NCBI RefSeq assembly: GCF_900112355.1 | Contig: NZ_FOLM01000017.1 | Span: forward strand, 44,340-108,339 | Reading direction: 5' to 3' | Origin: Streptomyces aidingensis | GTDB lineage: Bacteria > Actinomycetota > Actinomycetes > Streptomycetales > Streptomycetaceae | DNA length: 64,000 bases | Shown here: positions 17,543-24,728 of the stretch, one piece after another | Numbering within the stretch: the stretch's first letter is position 1 | Layout: every line of letters begins with the position of its first letter | Made by a program: the position numbers and the translations under genes | The notes under the pieces: model-generated | What the model was told of the DNA's origin: nothing | The model's database searches: none | The model's input: only the letters and a program-made list of their open reading frames with translations

Positions 17543-17834
17543 CCCGTGGCGCGGCGCCGCGCACCGTTAAGGCAACGATTCCGGCACAACTCCCGCGCGA
17601 CCGCCCGGTATCGGCCCGTGACGGCCCGCCGGGGCTGTACTCCTGAGGCGGGAGCGCGCATGATGGCAGCCCGAACGGCTGGTCCGCATGCGGTGGCCGT
17701 CCCCGGCGGGCTCGGCCGAGCGGAACGTCAAGCCGCTCGTTTGAGCGCACGGGAGCGTACATTCTCCACACAGAACGTGGATCTGCTCGAAGACACGCCG
17801 GGTAGCCCCATAGGATTCCCCCCGAGGGCAATCC
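17543..17834. other. Intergenic region between scy and filP
   Basis: About 290 bp without a credible gene. Its second half is less GC-rich than the flanking genes. TAGGAT at 17811-17816 could be a -10 box for filP, giving a leader of about 80 bases that contains the palindrome at 17835-17859. No matching -35 box was found. Confidence 0.4.
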
Positions 17835-17859
17835 GAGTGTGTTCCGGCCGGACGCACTC
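17835..17859. promoter_or_regulatory. Palindrome upstream of filP
   Basis: Arms GAGTG and CACTC flank a perfect palindrome TCCGGCCGGA within 25 bp, 47 bp before the filP start. It may be a dimeric regulator site or an RNA hairpin in the filP leader. Confidence 0.4.
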
Positions 17860-17905
17860 TGACACCACCCCCGTCTACTCACCCGTCTGAGACGACAGGA
17901 ACCCC

Positions 17906-18853
17906 ATGAGCGACACTTCCTCCCCCTTCGGCTTCGACCTCGTGCGGCGTGGCTATGACAAGAGTCAGGTGGACGAGCGCATCGCGAGGCTGATCGCCGA
18001 CCGAGAAAGCGCGGAGACGCGCATCGCGGCGCTGGAGAAGCGGATCGAGGAGCTGCATCTCGAAACGCAGACCGCCCAGGCCCAGGTCGCCGACGCCGAG
18101 CCCTCGTACGCCGGACTCGGCGCCCGCGTCGAGAAGATCCTCCGCCTCGCCGAGGAGGAGGCCAAGGATCTGCGCGAGGAGGCCCGCCGGGCCGCCGAGC
18201 AGATGCGGGAACTGGCCGAGGGCCAGGCCCAGCAGGTCCGGGACGACGCCGAGAACTACGCCGCCGACCGCAAGGCCAAGGCCGAGGACGACGGCGCCCG
18301 GATCGTCGACAAGGCCAAGGGCGAAGCGGCCCAGCTCCGCGCCGACGCCGAGAAGGACGCGCTCTCCAAGCGCGAGGAGGCCGACGCCCTCTTCGAGGAG
18401 ACCCGCGCCAAGGCCGCCCAGGCCGCCGCCGACTTCGAGACCAACCTGGCCAAGCGCCGCGAGCAGTCCGAGCGCGACCTGGCGGCCCGTCAGGCCAAGG
18501 CCGAGAAGCGCCTCGCCGAGATCGAGCACCGCGCCGAGCAGCTCCGTCTGGAGGCCGAGAAGCTGCGCACCGACGCCGAGCGCCGGGCCCGCCAGACGGT
18601 GGAGACCGCGCAGCGCCAGGCCGAGGACATCGTGGCGGACGCCAACGCCAAGGCCGAGCGGATCCGCAGCGAGTCCGAGCGCGAGCTGGCGGCCCTCACC
18701 AACCGCCGCGACTCCATCAACGCCCAGCTCACCAACGTCCGCGAGATGCTGGCCACCCTCACCGGTGCCCAGGTCGCGGCTGCCGCGCTGGGCGACGCGG
18801 ACGACGACGACAACAGCCTGACCAAGTCGGTGCCCGTCCAGCAGTCCCGCTGA
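17906..18853 (+). CDS. filP: FilP intermediate-filament-like coiled-coil protein
   Basis: A 315-residue protein with the FilP N-terminus (MSDTSSPFGFDLVRRGYDKS), a short first coil (KRIEELHLETQTAQAQV), a break, and a long Ala/Glu/Arg/Lys coiled coil to about residue 275. FilP forms cytoskeletal networks behind the hyphal tip and interacts with DivIVA and Scy; it supports cell stiffness and polar growth. The length matches FilP (SCO5396). A CAGGAA sequence precedes the ATG. The gene ends in a strong terminator. The Scy and FilP N-termini look related, consistent with shared origin. Confidence 0.93.
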   Translation: MSDTSSPFGFDLVRRGYDKSQVDERIARLIADRESAETRIAALEKRIEELHLETQTAQAQVADAEPSYAGLGARVEKILRLAEEEAKDLREEARRAAEQMRELAEGQAQQVRDDAENYAADRKAKAEDDGARIVDKAKGEAAQLRADAEKDALSKREEADALFEETRAKAAQAAADFETNLAKRREQSERDLAARQAKAEKRLAEIEHRAEQLRLEAEKLRTDAERRARQTVETAQRQAEDIVADANAKAERIRSESERELAALTNRRDSINAQLTNVREMLATLTGAQVAAAALGDADDDDNSLTKSVPVQQSR

Positions 18854-18893
18854 AGGACCGCCCGGCGGCAGCGCCGCACCGCGCGTCCGCTCC

Positions 18894-18924
18894 ACGCCCC
18901 CGGCCCCTTTTGGGCCGGGGGCGT
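18894..18924 (+). terminator. Intrinsic terminator of filP
   Basis: A perfect 13-bp GC-rich stem (18894-18906 and 18912-18924) with loop CTTTT, 40 bp after the filP stop. Confidence 0.85.
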
Positions 18925-18952
18925 TCCGGCTGTCGTACCGCAGACTCGGGGC

Positions 18953-19255
18953 ATGGAGTTTCTCGTCTTCATGACCCTGCCGGGCCTGGTGATCGCGCTC
19001 ACCGCGGTCGCGTTCGCCGACCAGATGCTGCTGCGGGCCGGCCGCCGGGGCCTGCTGCCCTGGCGGGACGGCCGGGTCTCCGCCACCGGCTTCGAATCCC
19101 TGCACGCCAGTCTGCTGCCCGGCAAGGAGCACGAGCTGCGGCAGCGGGAGACCGTCGCCCTGCTGCGGGACGAGGAGGGGGACGGAGCCCCGCCGCGCTC
19201 CCGGGTGGACCTGGCCGCCGGCACCGCCCTGATCCGGCTGTCCGGCGACGGCTGA
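18953..19255 (+). CDS. Small membrane protein, DUF6191-like
   Basis: A 100-residue protein with one N-terminal membrane helix (FLVFMTLPGLVIALTAVAF) and a charged cytoplasmic part (RDGRVSATGFESLHASLLPGK, then Glu/Arg-rich and VDLAAGTALIRL). The pattern fits the uncharacterised actinobacterial DUF6191 family. It begins 28 bp after the filP terminator, with no clear ribosome site; a weak CAGACT box 5 bases before the ATG could make it leaderless. Function unknown. Confidence 0.75.
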   Translation: MEFLVFMTLPGLVIALTAVAFADQMLLRAGRRGLLPWRDGRVSATGFESLHASLLPGKEHELRQRETVALLRDEEGDGAPPRSRVDLAAGTALIRLSGDG

Positions 19256-19409
19256 GACCGGCTGCCCGGGCGGACGGGCATTGCTGCGGCCTGGTCACAA
19301 GGCCAGGCACCGGCTGGGAGACCGGCCGGGGGAGCGGCTAGGGTCTGGGGACGACGGGGGACGGGCACATCAGCCGCAGGCGTCCCCGCGACCGACCGCA
19401 GGGGCTGAG

Positions 19410-20549
19410 ATGATCGAGGCAATCGGCCTGACCAAGAGCTACGGCTCGAAGACGGCCGTGTACAACTTGCACTTCCGGGTGCAGCCGGGGAAGGTGACCG
19501 GCTTCCTGGGCCCGAACGGCGCCGGGAAGTCCACCACCATGCGGATGATCCTGGGGCTGGACCAGCCGTCCGCGGGCAGCGTCACCGTCAACGGCCACCC
19601 GTACCGGAGCCTCCCCAACGCACCGCGCCTGGTGGGCGCGCTGCTGGACGCCGGCGCCCGGCACGGCGGGCGCAGCGCCCGGGCGCATCTGATGTGCCTG
19701 GCCCAGCTCTCCGGCATACCCGCGCGCCGGGTGGACGAGGTGCTGGGCGTGGTGGGCCTCCAGGAGGTCGCCCGCAAGCGCAGCAAGAGCTTCTCGCTGG
19801 GCATGGGGCAGCGGCTGGGCATCGCCGCGGCGCTGCTCGGCGATCCGCAGGTGCTGCTGTTCGACGAACCGGTCAACGGCCTGGACCCGGAGGGCATCCT
19901 CTGGGTGCGGAACCTGATGAAGAGGCTCGCTTCCGAGGGGCGCACGGTCTTCGTCTCCAGCCATCTGATGAGCGAGATGGCGCTCACCGCCGACCATCTG
20001 ATCGTCATCGGCCGCGGCCAGTTGATGGCGGACATGCCGGTGCAGGACTTCATCGCGCAGAACTCCACCGGCTTCGCGCGGGTGCGGGTGGCGGGGGACG
20101 ACGCGGAGCGGCGGGAGAAGCTGGCCTCGGCGCTGGCCGCCGCGGGCGGCCAGGTGCAGCCGGAGCCGGACGGCGCGCTCAAGATCACCGGCCTGGAGCT
20201 GCCGCGGATCAGCGATCTGGCGCACGAGGCGGACATCCGGCTGTGGGAACTGTCGCCGCACCACGCCTCGCTGGAGGAGGCGTATATGCGGATGACCCAG
20301 GGCGCGGTCGACTTCCGTTCCGTCCAGGACCCGCGGACGGGCCTGGCGGCGGCACCGCCGCACGGCCTGCCGCCGGGGCATCCGGGCCATCCGGGCCATC
20401 CGGGGCACCCCGGCGGCTGGGGCGGCCCCTATGCCCAGCCCCAGCCCGGCATGGGCGCGCCGCCCGGGGCCCCCTATGCGCCGCCGCCCGGCTACGGCCA
20501 GGCGCCGCCGGTCCCGCCCCAGTCCCAGCCCCAGCAGCCCGCCCAGTAG
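19410..20549 (+). CDS. ABC transporter ATP-binding protein with a Gly/Pro/His-rich tail
   Basis: A 379-residue protein. The ATPase domain has Walker A GPNGAGKST (34-42), a degenerate signature SFSLGMGQRLG, Walker B VLLFDEPVNGLDP and the usual C-terminal extension of antibiotic- or lipid-export ATPases. The last 60 or so residues are low complexity: GHPGHPGHPGHPGG followed by Pro/Gln/Tyr-rich sequence. The partner permease gene begins 13 bp downstream and carries its own Pro/Gln-rich cytoplasmic extension, so the tails may touch each other or another protein. A TAGGGT box near 19337 may be the promoter. Substrate unknown. Confidence 0.9.
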   Translation: MIEAIGLTKSYGSKTAVYNLHFRVQPGKVTGFLGPNGAGKSTTMRMILGLDQPSAGSVTVNGHPYRSLPNAPRLVGALLDAGARHGGRSARAHLMCLAQLSGIPARRVDEVLGVVGLQEVARKRSKSFSLGMGQRLGIAAALLGDPQVLLFDEPVNGLDPEGILWVRNLMKRLASEGRTVFVSSHLMSEMALTADHLIVIGRGQLMADMPVQDFIAQNSTGFARVRVAGDDAERREKLASALAAAGGQVQPEPDGALKITGLELPRISDLAHEADIRLWELSPHHASLEEAYMRMTQGAVDFRSVQDPRTGLAAAPPHGLPPGHPGHPGHPGHPGGWGGPYAQPQPGMGAPPGAPYAPPPGYGQAPPVPPQSQPQQPAQ

Positions 20550-20562
20550 CAGGAGCCCCGCG

Positions 20563-21564
20563 ATGACCACCCCGCCGCCGCATCCGCCGCAGACACCGGA
20601 AGCCGCGCCCCCGCCCGCCCAGCCGCCGCAGGGCCCGCCGGCCCCGGCCGCCGCCCCGGCCGCCCCGGCCGCCGCGGTGCCCCAGCCCGCCGGGCCGCCG
20701 CCGCAGGCACAGCCGCAACCGCAGCCACAACCGCCGCAGTCCGCGCCGGGCTACGCCGCGGCCCCGTCCTATGCCTCGCCGATCCCGGTGCAGCGCACCC
20801 ATCTCGGTCACGCGCTGGCCTCGGAGTGGACCAAGATCCGCACCGTGCGCTCCACCATCTGGACCCTGGTGATCATGTTCCTGGTGGTGATCGGCCTGTC
20901 GCTGATCATCAACGCCGCGGTGAGCAGCGCCGACGACGACTCCATGCCGCCGCTCTTCCCCGGCTTCCTGGGCATCCTGTTCGGCCAGATCGCCATCCTC
21001 ACCTTCGGGGTGCTGGTGGCCTCCACGGAGTACACCACCGGCATGATCCGCCCCACCCTGACCGCCAGTCCGCGGCGCGGGCGCATCCTCACCGCCAAGG
21101 TGATCGTCTTCGGGCTGATCGCGTTCACCTCGGTGGCCGTCGCCCTGGGGCTGTCCCTGCTGCTCAGCCTGGCCATCCAGGGCGAGGGCCAGGGAATCGA
21201 CGAGATGCCGGGCGACGCCTGGCTGTCCGGTGTCCTGGGCACCGCCCTGTATGTCACCGTGCTGGGCCTGTTCGGGCTGGGGCTCGGGGTGCTGCTGCGC
21301 AGCTCGGCCGGTTCCATCACCCTGATGGTGGGGCTGATCCTGGTGCCGCCGATCGCCGCCTCGCTGCTGGGCATCGCCGAGAGCCTGCGGGACTTCGCCG
21401 AGAAGCTCGCCGAGTATTCCGCGCCCGCCACCCTGGCGGCGCTGTCCTTCGGCTACACCGACACCGAACTGTCCTCCGGCTGGGCGCAGGTGGGGGTGGC
21501 CGGCGCACTCGCCGCCGTCGCCCTGGCCGGCGCCTACGCCCGCCTCGGTCTCTCCGACGCCTGA
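20563..21564 (+). CDS. ABC-2 type permease with a Pro-rich N-terminus
   Basis: A 333-residue membrane protein. Residues 1-75 are Pro/Ala/Gln-rich and cytoplasmic; then comes the ABC-2 permease signature TKIRTVRSTIWTLV and six hydrophobic helices. ASTEYTTGMIRPTLTASPRRG is the usual coupling-helix region of this family. It is encoded 13 bp after its ATPase. Such two-gene exporters move lipids, peptides or antibiotics; nothing here identifies the substrate. Confidence 0.9.
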   Translation: MTTPPPHPPQTPEAAPPPAQPPQGPPAPAAAPAAPAAAVPQPAGPPPQAQPQPQPQPPQSAPGYAAAPSYASPIPVQRTHLGHALASEWTKIRTVRSTIWTLVIMFLVVIGLSLIINAAVSSADDDSMPPLFPGFLGILFGQIAILTFGVLVASTEYTTGMIRPTLTASPRRGRILTAKVIVFGLIAFTSVAVALGLSLLLSLAIQGEGQGIDEMPGDAWLSGVLGTALYVTVLGLFGLGLGVLLRSSAGSITLMVGLILVPPIAASLLGIAESLRDFAEKLAEYSAPATLAALSFGYTDTELSSGWAQVGVAGALAAVALAGAYARLGLSDA

Positions 21565-21599
21565 CGCCCGAAGGGCCCGCCGGCAGGCGGCCGGGCCGC

Positions 21600-21932
21600 T
21601 CAGAACCGCGGCGCGTTACGGGACCGCAGGGGCTTGGCGCTCCTGCGGTCCCGCGCGTTCCAGCACGCCTGGTGCCAGTGCCGGCGGTCGTCCACCGCGC
21701 CCTGCTGCTGCCAGGCCACCACATGCGGCACCCCGGGCGGGATCTCCTGGTCGCAGCCCGGGCAGCGGTAGTGCTTGACCGCCGCGCCGCCGCCGACCCG
21801 GCGGACCACCCAGTCCTCGCCCCGCCAGAACTCGGTCTCCTCCAGGCCGAAGCGGCCGGCCGGCCGGTCCTCCGTCTCCTGCCGCCGCCACTGCTTGCCT
21901 CGGCCACGCGGTTGATTGCGCCGGGGGGACAC
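21600..21932 (-). CDS. Small zinc-binding protein conserved in Streptomyces
   Basis: A 110-residue basic protein (many Arg, Gln and Trp in the first 45 residues) with a zinc-finger arrangement HYRCPGCDQEIPPGVPHVV followed by HWHQACW. Similar proteins are annotated as ATP/GTP-binding in databases, but I see no nucleotide-binding motif. It converges on the ABC permease gene with a 35-bp gap. Function unknown. Confidence 0.75.
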   Translation of the reverse strand: MSPRRNQPRGRGKQWRRQETEDRPAGRFGLEETEFWRGEDWVVRRVGGGAAVKHYRCPGCDQEIPPGVPHVVAWQQQGAVDDRRHWHQACWNARDRRSAKPLRSRNAPRF

Positions 21933-22221
21933 CTGACACCTCGGTTCGGTCGTGCGGCCGGGCGGGCCGGGCGGGCAACGGCGGTTTCCCGGGCCGTCCC
22001 GCGGCCGTGGCGGGCCGGGCGGAAGGACCTGCGGGAGAAAACGGTCGATCCAAGCCTACGCACCCATCCGCGGGAGCGGAAAACCGCAAAGCGGTGCGGA
22101 ATGACCCGATCATCGGAAAAACTTTGCTTCAGGCGCGTGCCTTTGGCACGTGTCATCCGTTAATGCCAGTGAAACGCCCGGCGCAAGGTGGCGGCGGGCG
22201 GCGGAGAGAGGCAAAGGGGCC

Positions 22222-23388
22222 ATGCACGCTGAGGCGTTCCGGGTCGGGACCTTCATACTCGCCGGACAGTTCCCGGATCAGGGACACGAGGAGGCGCTGG
22301 AGCGGGCCGTCGCCGCCGCCCTGGCCACGGAGGAGGCGGGCCTGGACGCGGTATGGCTGGCCGAGCACCACTTCGTGCCGTACGGGACCTGCCCCTCGGG
22401 GGTGACGCTGGCCGGCTATCTGCTCGGCCGCACCCGCCGGATCGGCGTCGGCACCGCCATCAGCGTGCTGCCCAACACCCATCCGGTGGCCCTCGGCGAG
22501 CAGGCCGCCCTGCTGCATCTCGCCTCGCGCGGACGCTTCACCCTGGGCGTGGGCCGCGGCGGCCCCTGGATCGACCTGGAGGTCTTCGGCGGCGGGCTGG
22601 ACGCCCTGGAGAAGCACTTCCCCGAATCGCTGGACCTGCTGCTGCGCTGGCTGCGCGAGCCCGAGGTGGGCGCCGAGGGCGAGCGGTACCGCTTCCGCCC
22701 GGTGGCCGTGGTGCCGCGCGCCGCGGAGTGCGGCGCACCGCCCCCGGTCATCGTCGCCTGCACCTCCCCCGCCACGGTCCGGCACGCCGCCCGGCGCGGT
22801 CTGCCCATGCTGCTGGGCATGCACGTCGGCGACCGGGAGAAGGCGGAGATGGTCGCGCTGTGGCGGACGGCGGCGCTGGAGGCCGGGGTCTCCCCGGACC
22901 GCGTGGAGACCATCGGCCATGTGTCGGCCGGGGTGGTGCAGATCGCCGACAGCCAGAGCGAGGCGGTGGAGACGCTGCGCCGGTCGCTGCCCGGCTGGCT
23001 GCGGCTCGGCCTGGGCGCGCACCGCACGGTGGACGGCCGGGCGCGCACCATGCGCGATCCGCTCGCCTACACCGAACAGCTCTGCGAGCTGCATCCGGTG
23101 GGGCCGCCGCGGCTGTGCGCGGACCGGCTGGCCGCCACGGCCGAGCGCACCGGCATCCGGCGCTTCGCCCTGCTGGCCGAGGGCTCCGGCCACCGGGAGG
23201 TCACCGAGGACAATGTCCGCCGCCTGGGGCTGGAGGTCATGCCGCTGCTCGCCGGCGGCCGGGCGGGCGAAGCGGGCGGCGGCAGCGCGAAGGTCCCGGG
23301 GATGTCCGCCCCGGGACCCTCAGTAGAACGTAGGACACAAGCGGCGGCTGCCGTGCTCAGCAGTCACGCAGCTCCGGTGACTGGTTGA
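22222..23388 (+). CDS. LLM-class flavin-dependent oxidoreductase
   Basis: A 388-residue luciferase-like TIM-barrel protein that would use reduced F420 or FMN. It opens with FRVGTFILAGQFPDQGH, then DAVWLAEHHFVPYG, VALGEQAALLHLASRGRFTLGVGRG and the C-terminal barrel elements. The ATG at 22222 follows AAAGGGG. The last 40 or so residues are low complexity and extend 32 bp over the 3' end of the convergent SCO5389-family gene. The 290-bp upstream gap is AT-richer than its surroundings, with hairpins CGTGCC-TTT-GGCACG (22136-22150) and CCGAT-C-ATCGG near 22107. Substrate unknown. Confidence 0.85.
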   Translation: MHAEAFRVGTFILAGQFPDQGHEEALERAVAAALATEEAGLDAVWLAEHHFVPYGTCPSGVTLAGYLLGRTRRIGVGTAISVLPNTHPVALGEQAALLHLASRGRFTLGVGRGGPWIDLEVFGGGLDALEKHFPESLDLLLRWLREPEVGAEGERYRFRPVAVVPRAAECGAPPPVIVACTSPATVRHAARRGLPMLLGMHVGDREKAEMVALWRTAALEAGVSPDRVETIGHVSAGVVQIADSQSEAVETLRRSLPGWLRLGLGAHRTVDGRARTMRDPLAYTEQLCELHPVGPPRLCADRLAATAERTGIRRFALLAEGSGHREVTEDNVRRLGLEVMPLLAGGRAGEAGGGSAKVPGMSAPGPSVERRTQAAAAVLSSHAAPVTG

Positions 23389-23749
23389 GAAGCTGGCTGC
23401 GCACCGACCGGAAACGGGCCAAGGTGGCATCGACCGAGGCATCCGGCGGGAAAACAGCGACGCGGTGGCAATTCTGGAACGCCAGGCGGACCCCGAAGTG
23501 CCGCTCCAGCGCGCCCCGGATGGCATCACTGGCCATGGCACGCAGCAACTGGCCACGGGCCTGCTCGTCCGGGGGCGGGACCGTGTTGTCGGCGAAATCT
23601 CCGCCGTCCACCTTCAACTGGGCCACCAGGGAGCTGATCATGTCCCAGGCGAAGGGCAGGGAGGTTCGGACACAATCGACAAAAGCCGTGTCATCGACTT
23701 CACCTCGCTCGGCCTGCTCCAGGAGGGCCGGTGAGACGTCGAGCGACAT
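23357..23749 (-). CDS. SCO5389-family protein of unknown function
   Basis: A 130-residue protein starting MSLDVSPALLEQAERGEVDD, which I recognise as the actinomycete-specific SCO5389 family. It is largely helical with a later segment VRLAFQNCHRVAVFPPDASV; there is no signal peptide or membrane helix. AGAGGAGAA precedes the ATG. Function is unknown. It overlaps the convergent oxidoreductase by 32 bp and is divergent from nucS. Confidence 0.85.
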   Translation of the reverse strand: MSLDVSPALLEQAERGEVDDTAFVDCVRTSLPFAWDMISSLVAQLKVDGGDFADNTVPPPDEQARGQLLRAMASDAIRGALERHFGVRLAFQNCHRVAVFPPDASVDATLARFRSVRSQLLNQSPELRDC

Positions 23750-23764
23750 GGAGTTCTCCTCTCG

Positions 23765-23783
23765 GACCCCCGCCACGGGGGTC
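23765..23783 (-). promoter_or_regulatory. Hairpin in the leader of the SCO5389-family gene
   Basis: A perfect 7-bp stem (GACCCCC, loop of 5, GGGGGTC) lies a few bases upstream of the ribosome binding site. It could affect translation or mRNA stability. Confidence 0.35.
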
Positions 23784-23999
23784 TGACGGACGGGATCGGC
23801 ATCGCCGCCTGCCACCGCGTCATCGCGTGAACCCGGTCGGCGACACCCGGACCAACGGTAAGTGCGGCCCGGTCGCGATGTCAGTGGAATGGGCACATAA
23901 CTCGCCAGCTTTGAATCACGCCAATCCCAGCCATATCCCTGACCACCGGGGCAACGGCCGGACCGGGGTCCGGCGTCGCGCCCCGGGGCACTCGTCCAG

Positions 24000-24005
24000 T
24001 AGCGT
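24000..24005 (+). promoter_or_regulatory. Putative -10 box of nucS (leaderless mRNA)
   Basis: TAGCGT ends 8 bases before the nucS ATG, and no ribosome site is present, which suggests a leaderless transcript. Confidence 0.45.
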
Positions 24006-24013
24006 GATCCATC

Positions 24014-24706
24014 ATGCGTCTTGTCATCGCCCGCTGTTCCGTCGACTACGCCGGCCGGCTCACCGCCCATCTGCCCATGGCGCCCCGTCTGATCTTGGTG
24101 AAGGCCGATCAGTCGGTGTCCATCCATGCCGACGACCGCGCCTACAAGCCACTCAACTGGATGTCCCCGCCGTGCACCCTGAAGGTGGCGGAGCCCGCGG
24201 GGGGCGACGGCGGCGGCCCCGAACCGGTGGTGTGGACGGTGGAGAACAAAGCGGGCGAAAAATTGATCATCACAATGGCGGAGGTCCTGCACGACTCCAC
24301 GCACGAGCTGGGCGTGGACCCGGGCCTGGTGAAGGACGGCGTGGAGGCCCATCTCCAGGAACTGCTGGCCGACCGGATGGAGACGCTGGGCGACGGCTAC
24401 ACGCTGATCCGGCGCGAGTACCCCACGGCCATCGGCCCGGTGGACATCCTGGGCAAGGACGCCGAGGGCGGCACAGTGGCGGTGGAGATCAAGCGCCGCG
24501 GCGAGATCGACGGAGTGGAGCAGCTCACCCGCTATCTGGAGCTGCTGAACCGCGATCCCCGTCTGGCGCCGGTGCAGGGGGTGTTCGCCGCTCAGGAGAT
24601 CAAGCCGCAGGCCCGGGTACTGGCCCACGACCGCGGCATCCGCTGCGTCACCCTCGACTACGACGCCCTCCGCGGCATCGAGGACGACAAACTCCGCCTC
24701 TTCTGA
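24014..24706 (+). CDS. nucS: Mismatch-specific endonuclease NucS
   Basis: A 230-residue NucS/EndoMS enzyme: an N-terminal DNA-binding and dimerisation domain and a RecB-like nuclease domain with the PD-(D/E)xK residues in GPVDILGKD and VAVEIKRRG. The C-terminus DDKLRLF is the tail that contacts the sliding clamp. NucS replaces MutS/MutL in most actinobacteria: it cuts both strands at mismatches and keeps mutation and interspecies recombination low. Length and motifs are complete. Confidence 0.96.
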   Translation: MRLVIARCSVDYAGRLTAHLPMAPRLILVKADQSVSIHADDRAYKPLNWMSPPCTLKVAEPAGGDGGGPEPVVWTVENKAGEKLIITMAEVLHDSTHELGVDPGLVKDGVEAHLQELLADRMETLGDGYTLIRREYPTAIGPVDILGKDAEGGTVAVEIKRRGEIDGVEQLTRYLELLNRDPRLAPVQGVFAAQEIKPQARVLAHDRGIRCVTLDYDALRGIEDDKLRLF

Positions 24707-24728
24707 GCCCGCCGCTCCAGGCGCGGAT

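Noticed and set aside
14177..17661. Open frames of over 1000 codons antisense to scy
   Set aside because: They mirror the Ala/Glu/Arg repeats of scy; high GC content and repetitive codons remove stops on the other strand. Their composition (Leu/Gly or Ser/Arg/Ala runs) is not protein-like.
19380..19412. CTGAGA before the ABC gene considered as part of a TPP riboswitch
   Set aside because: No other TPP elements or helices are present; the hexamer simply precedes the start codon.
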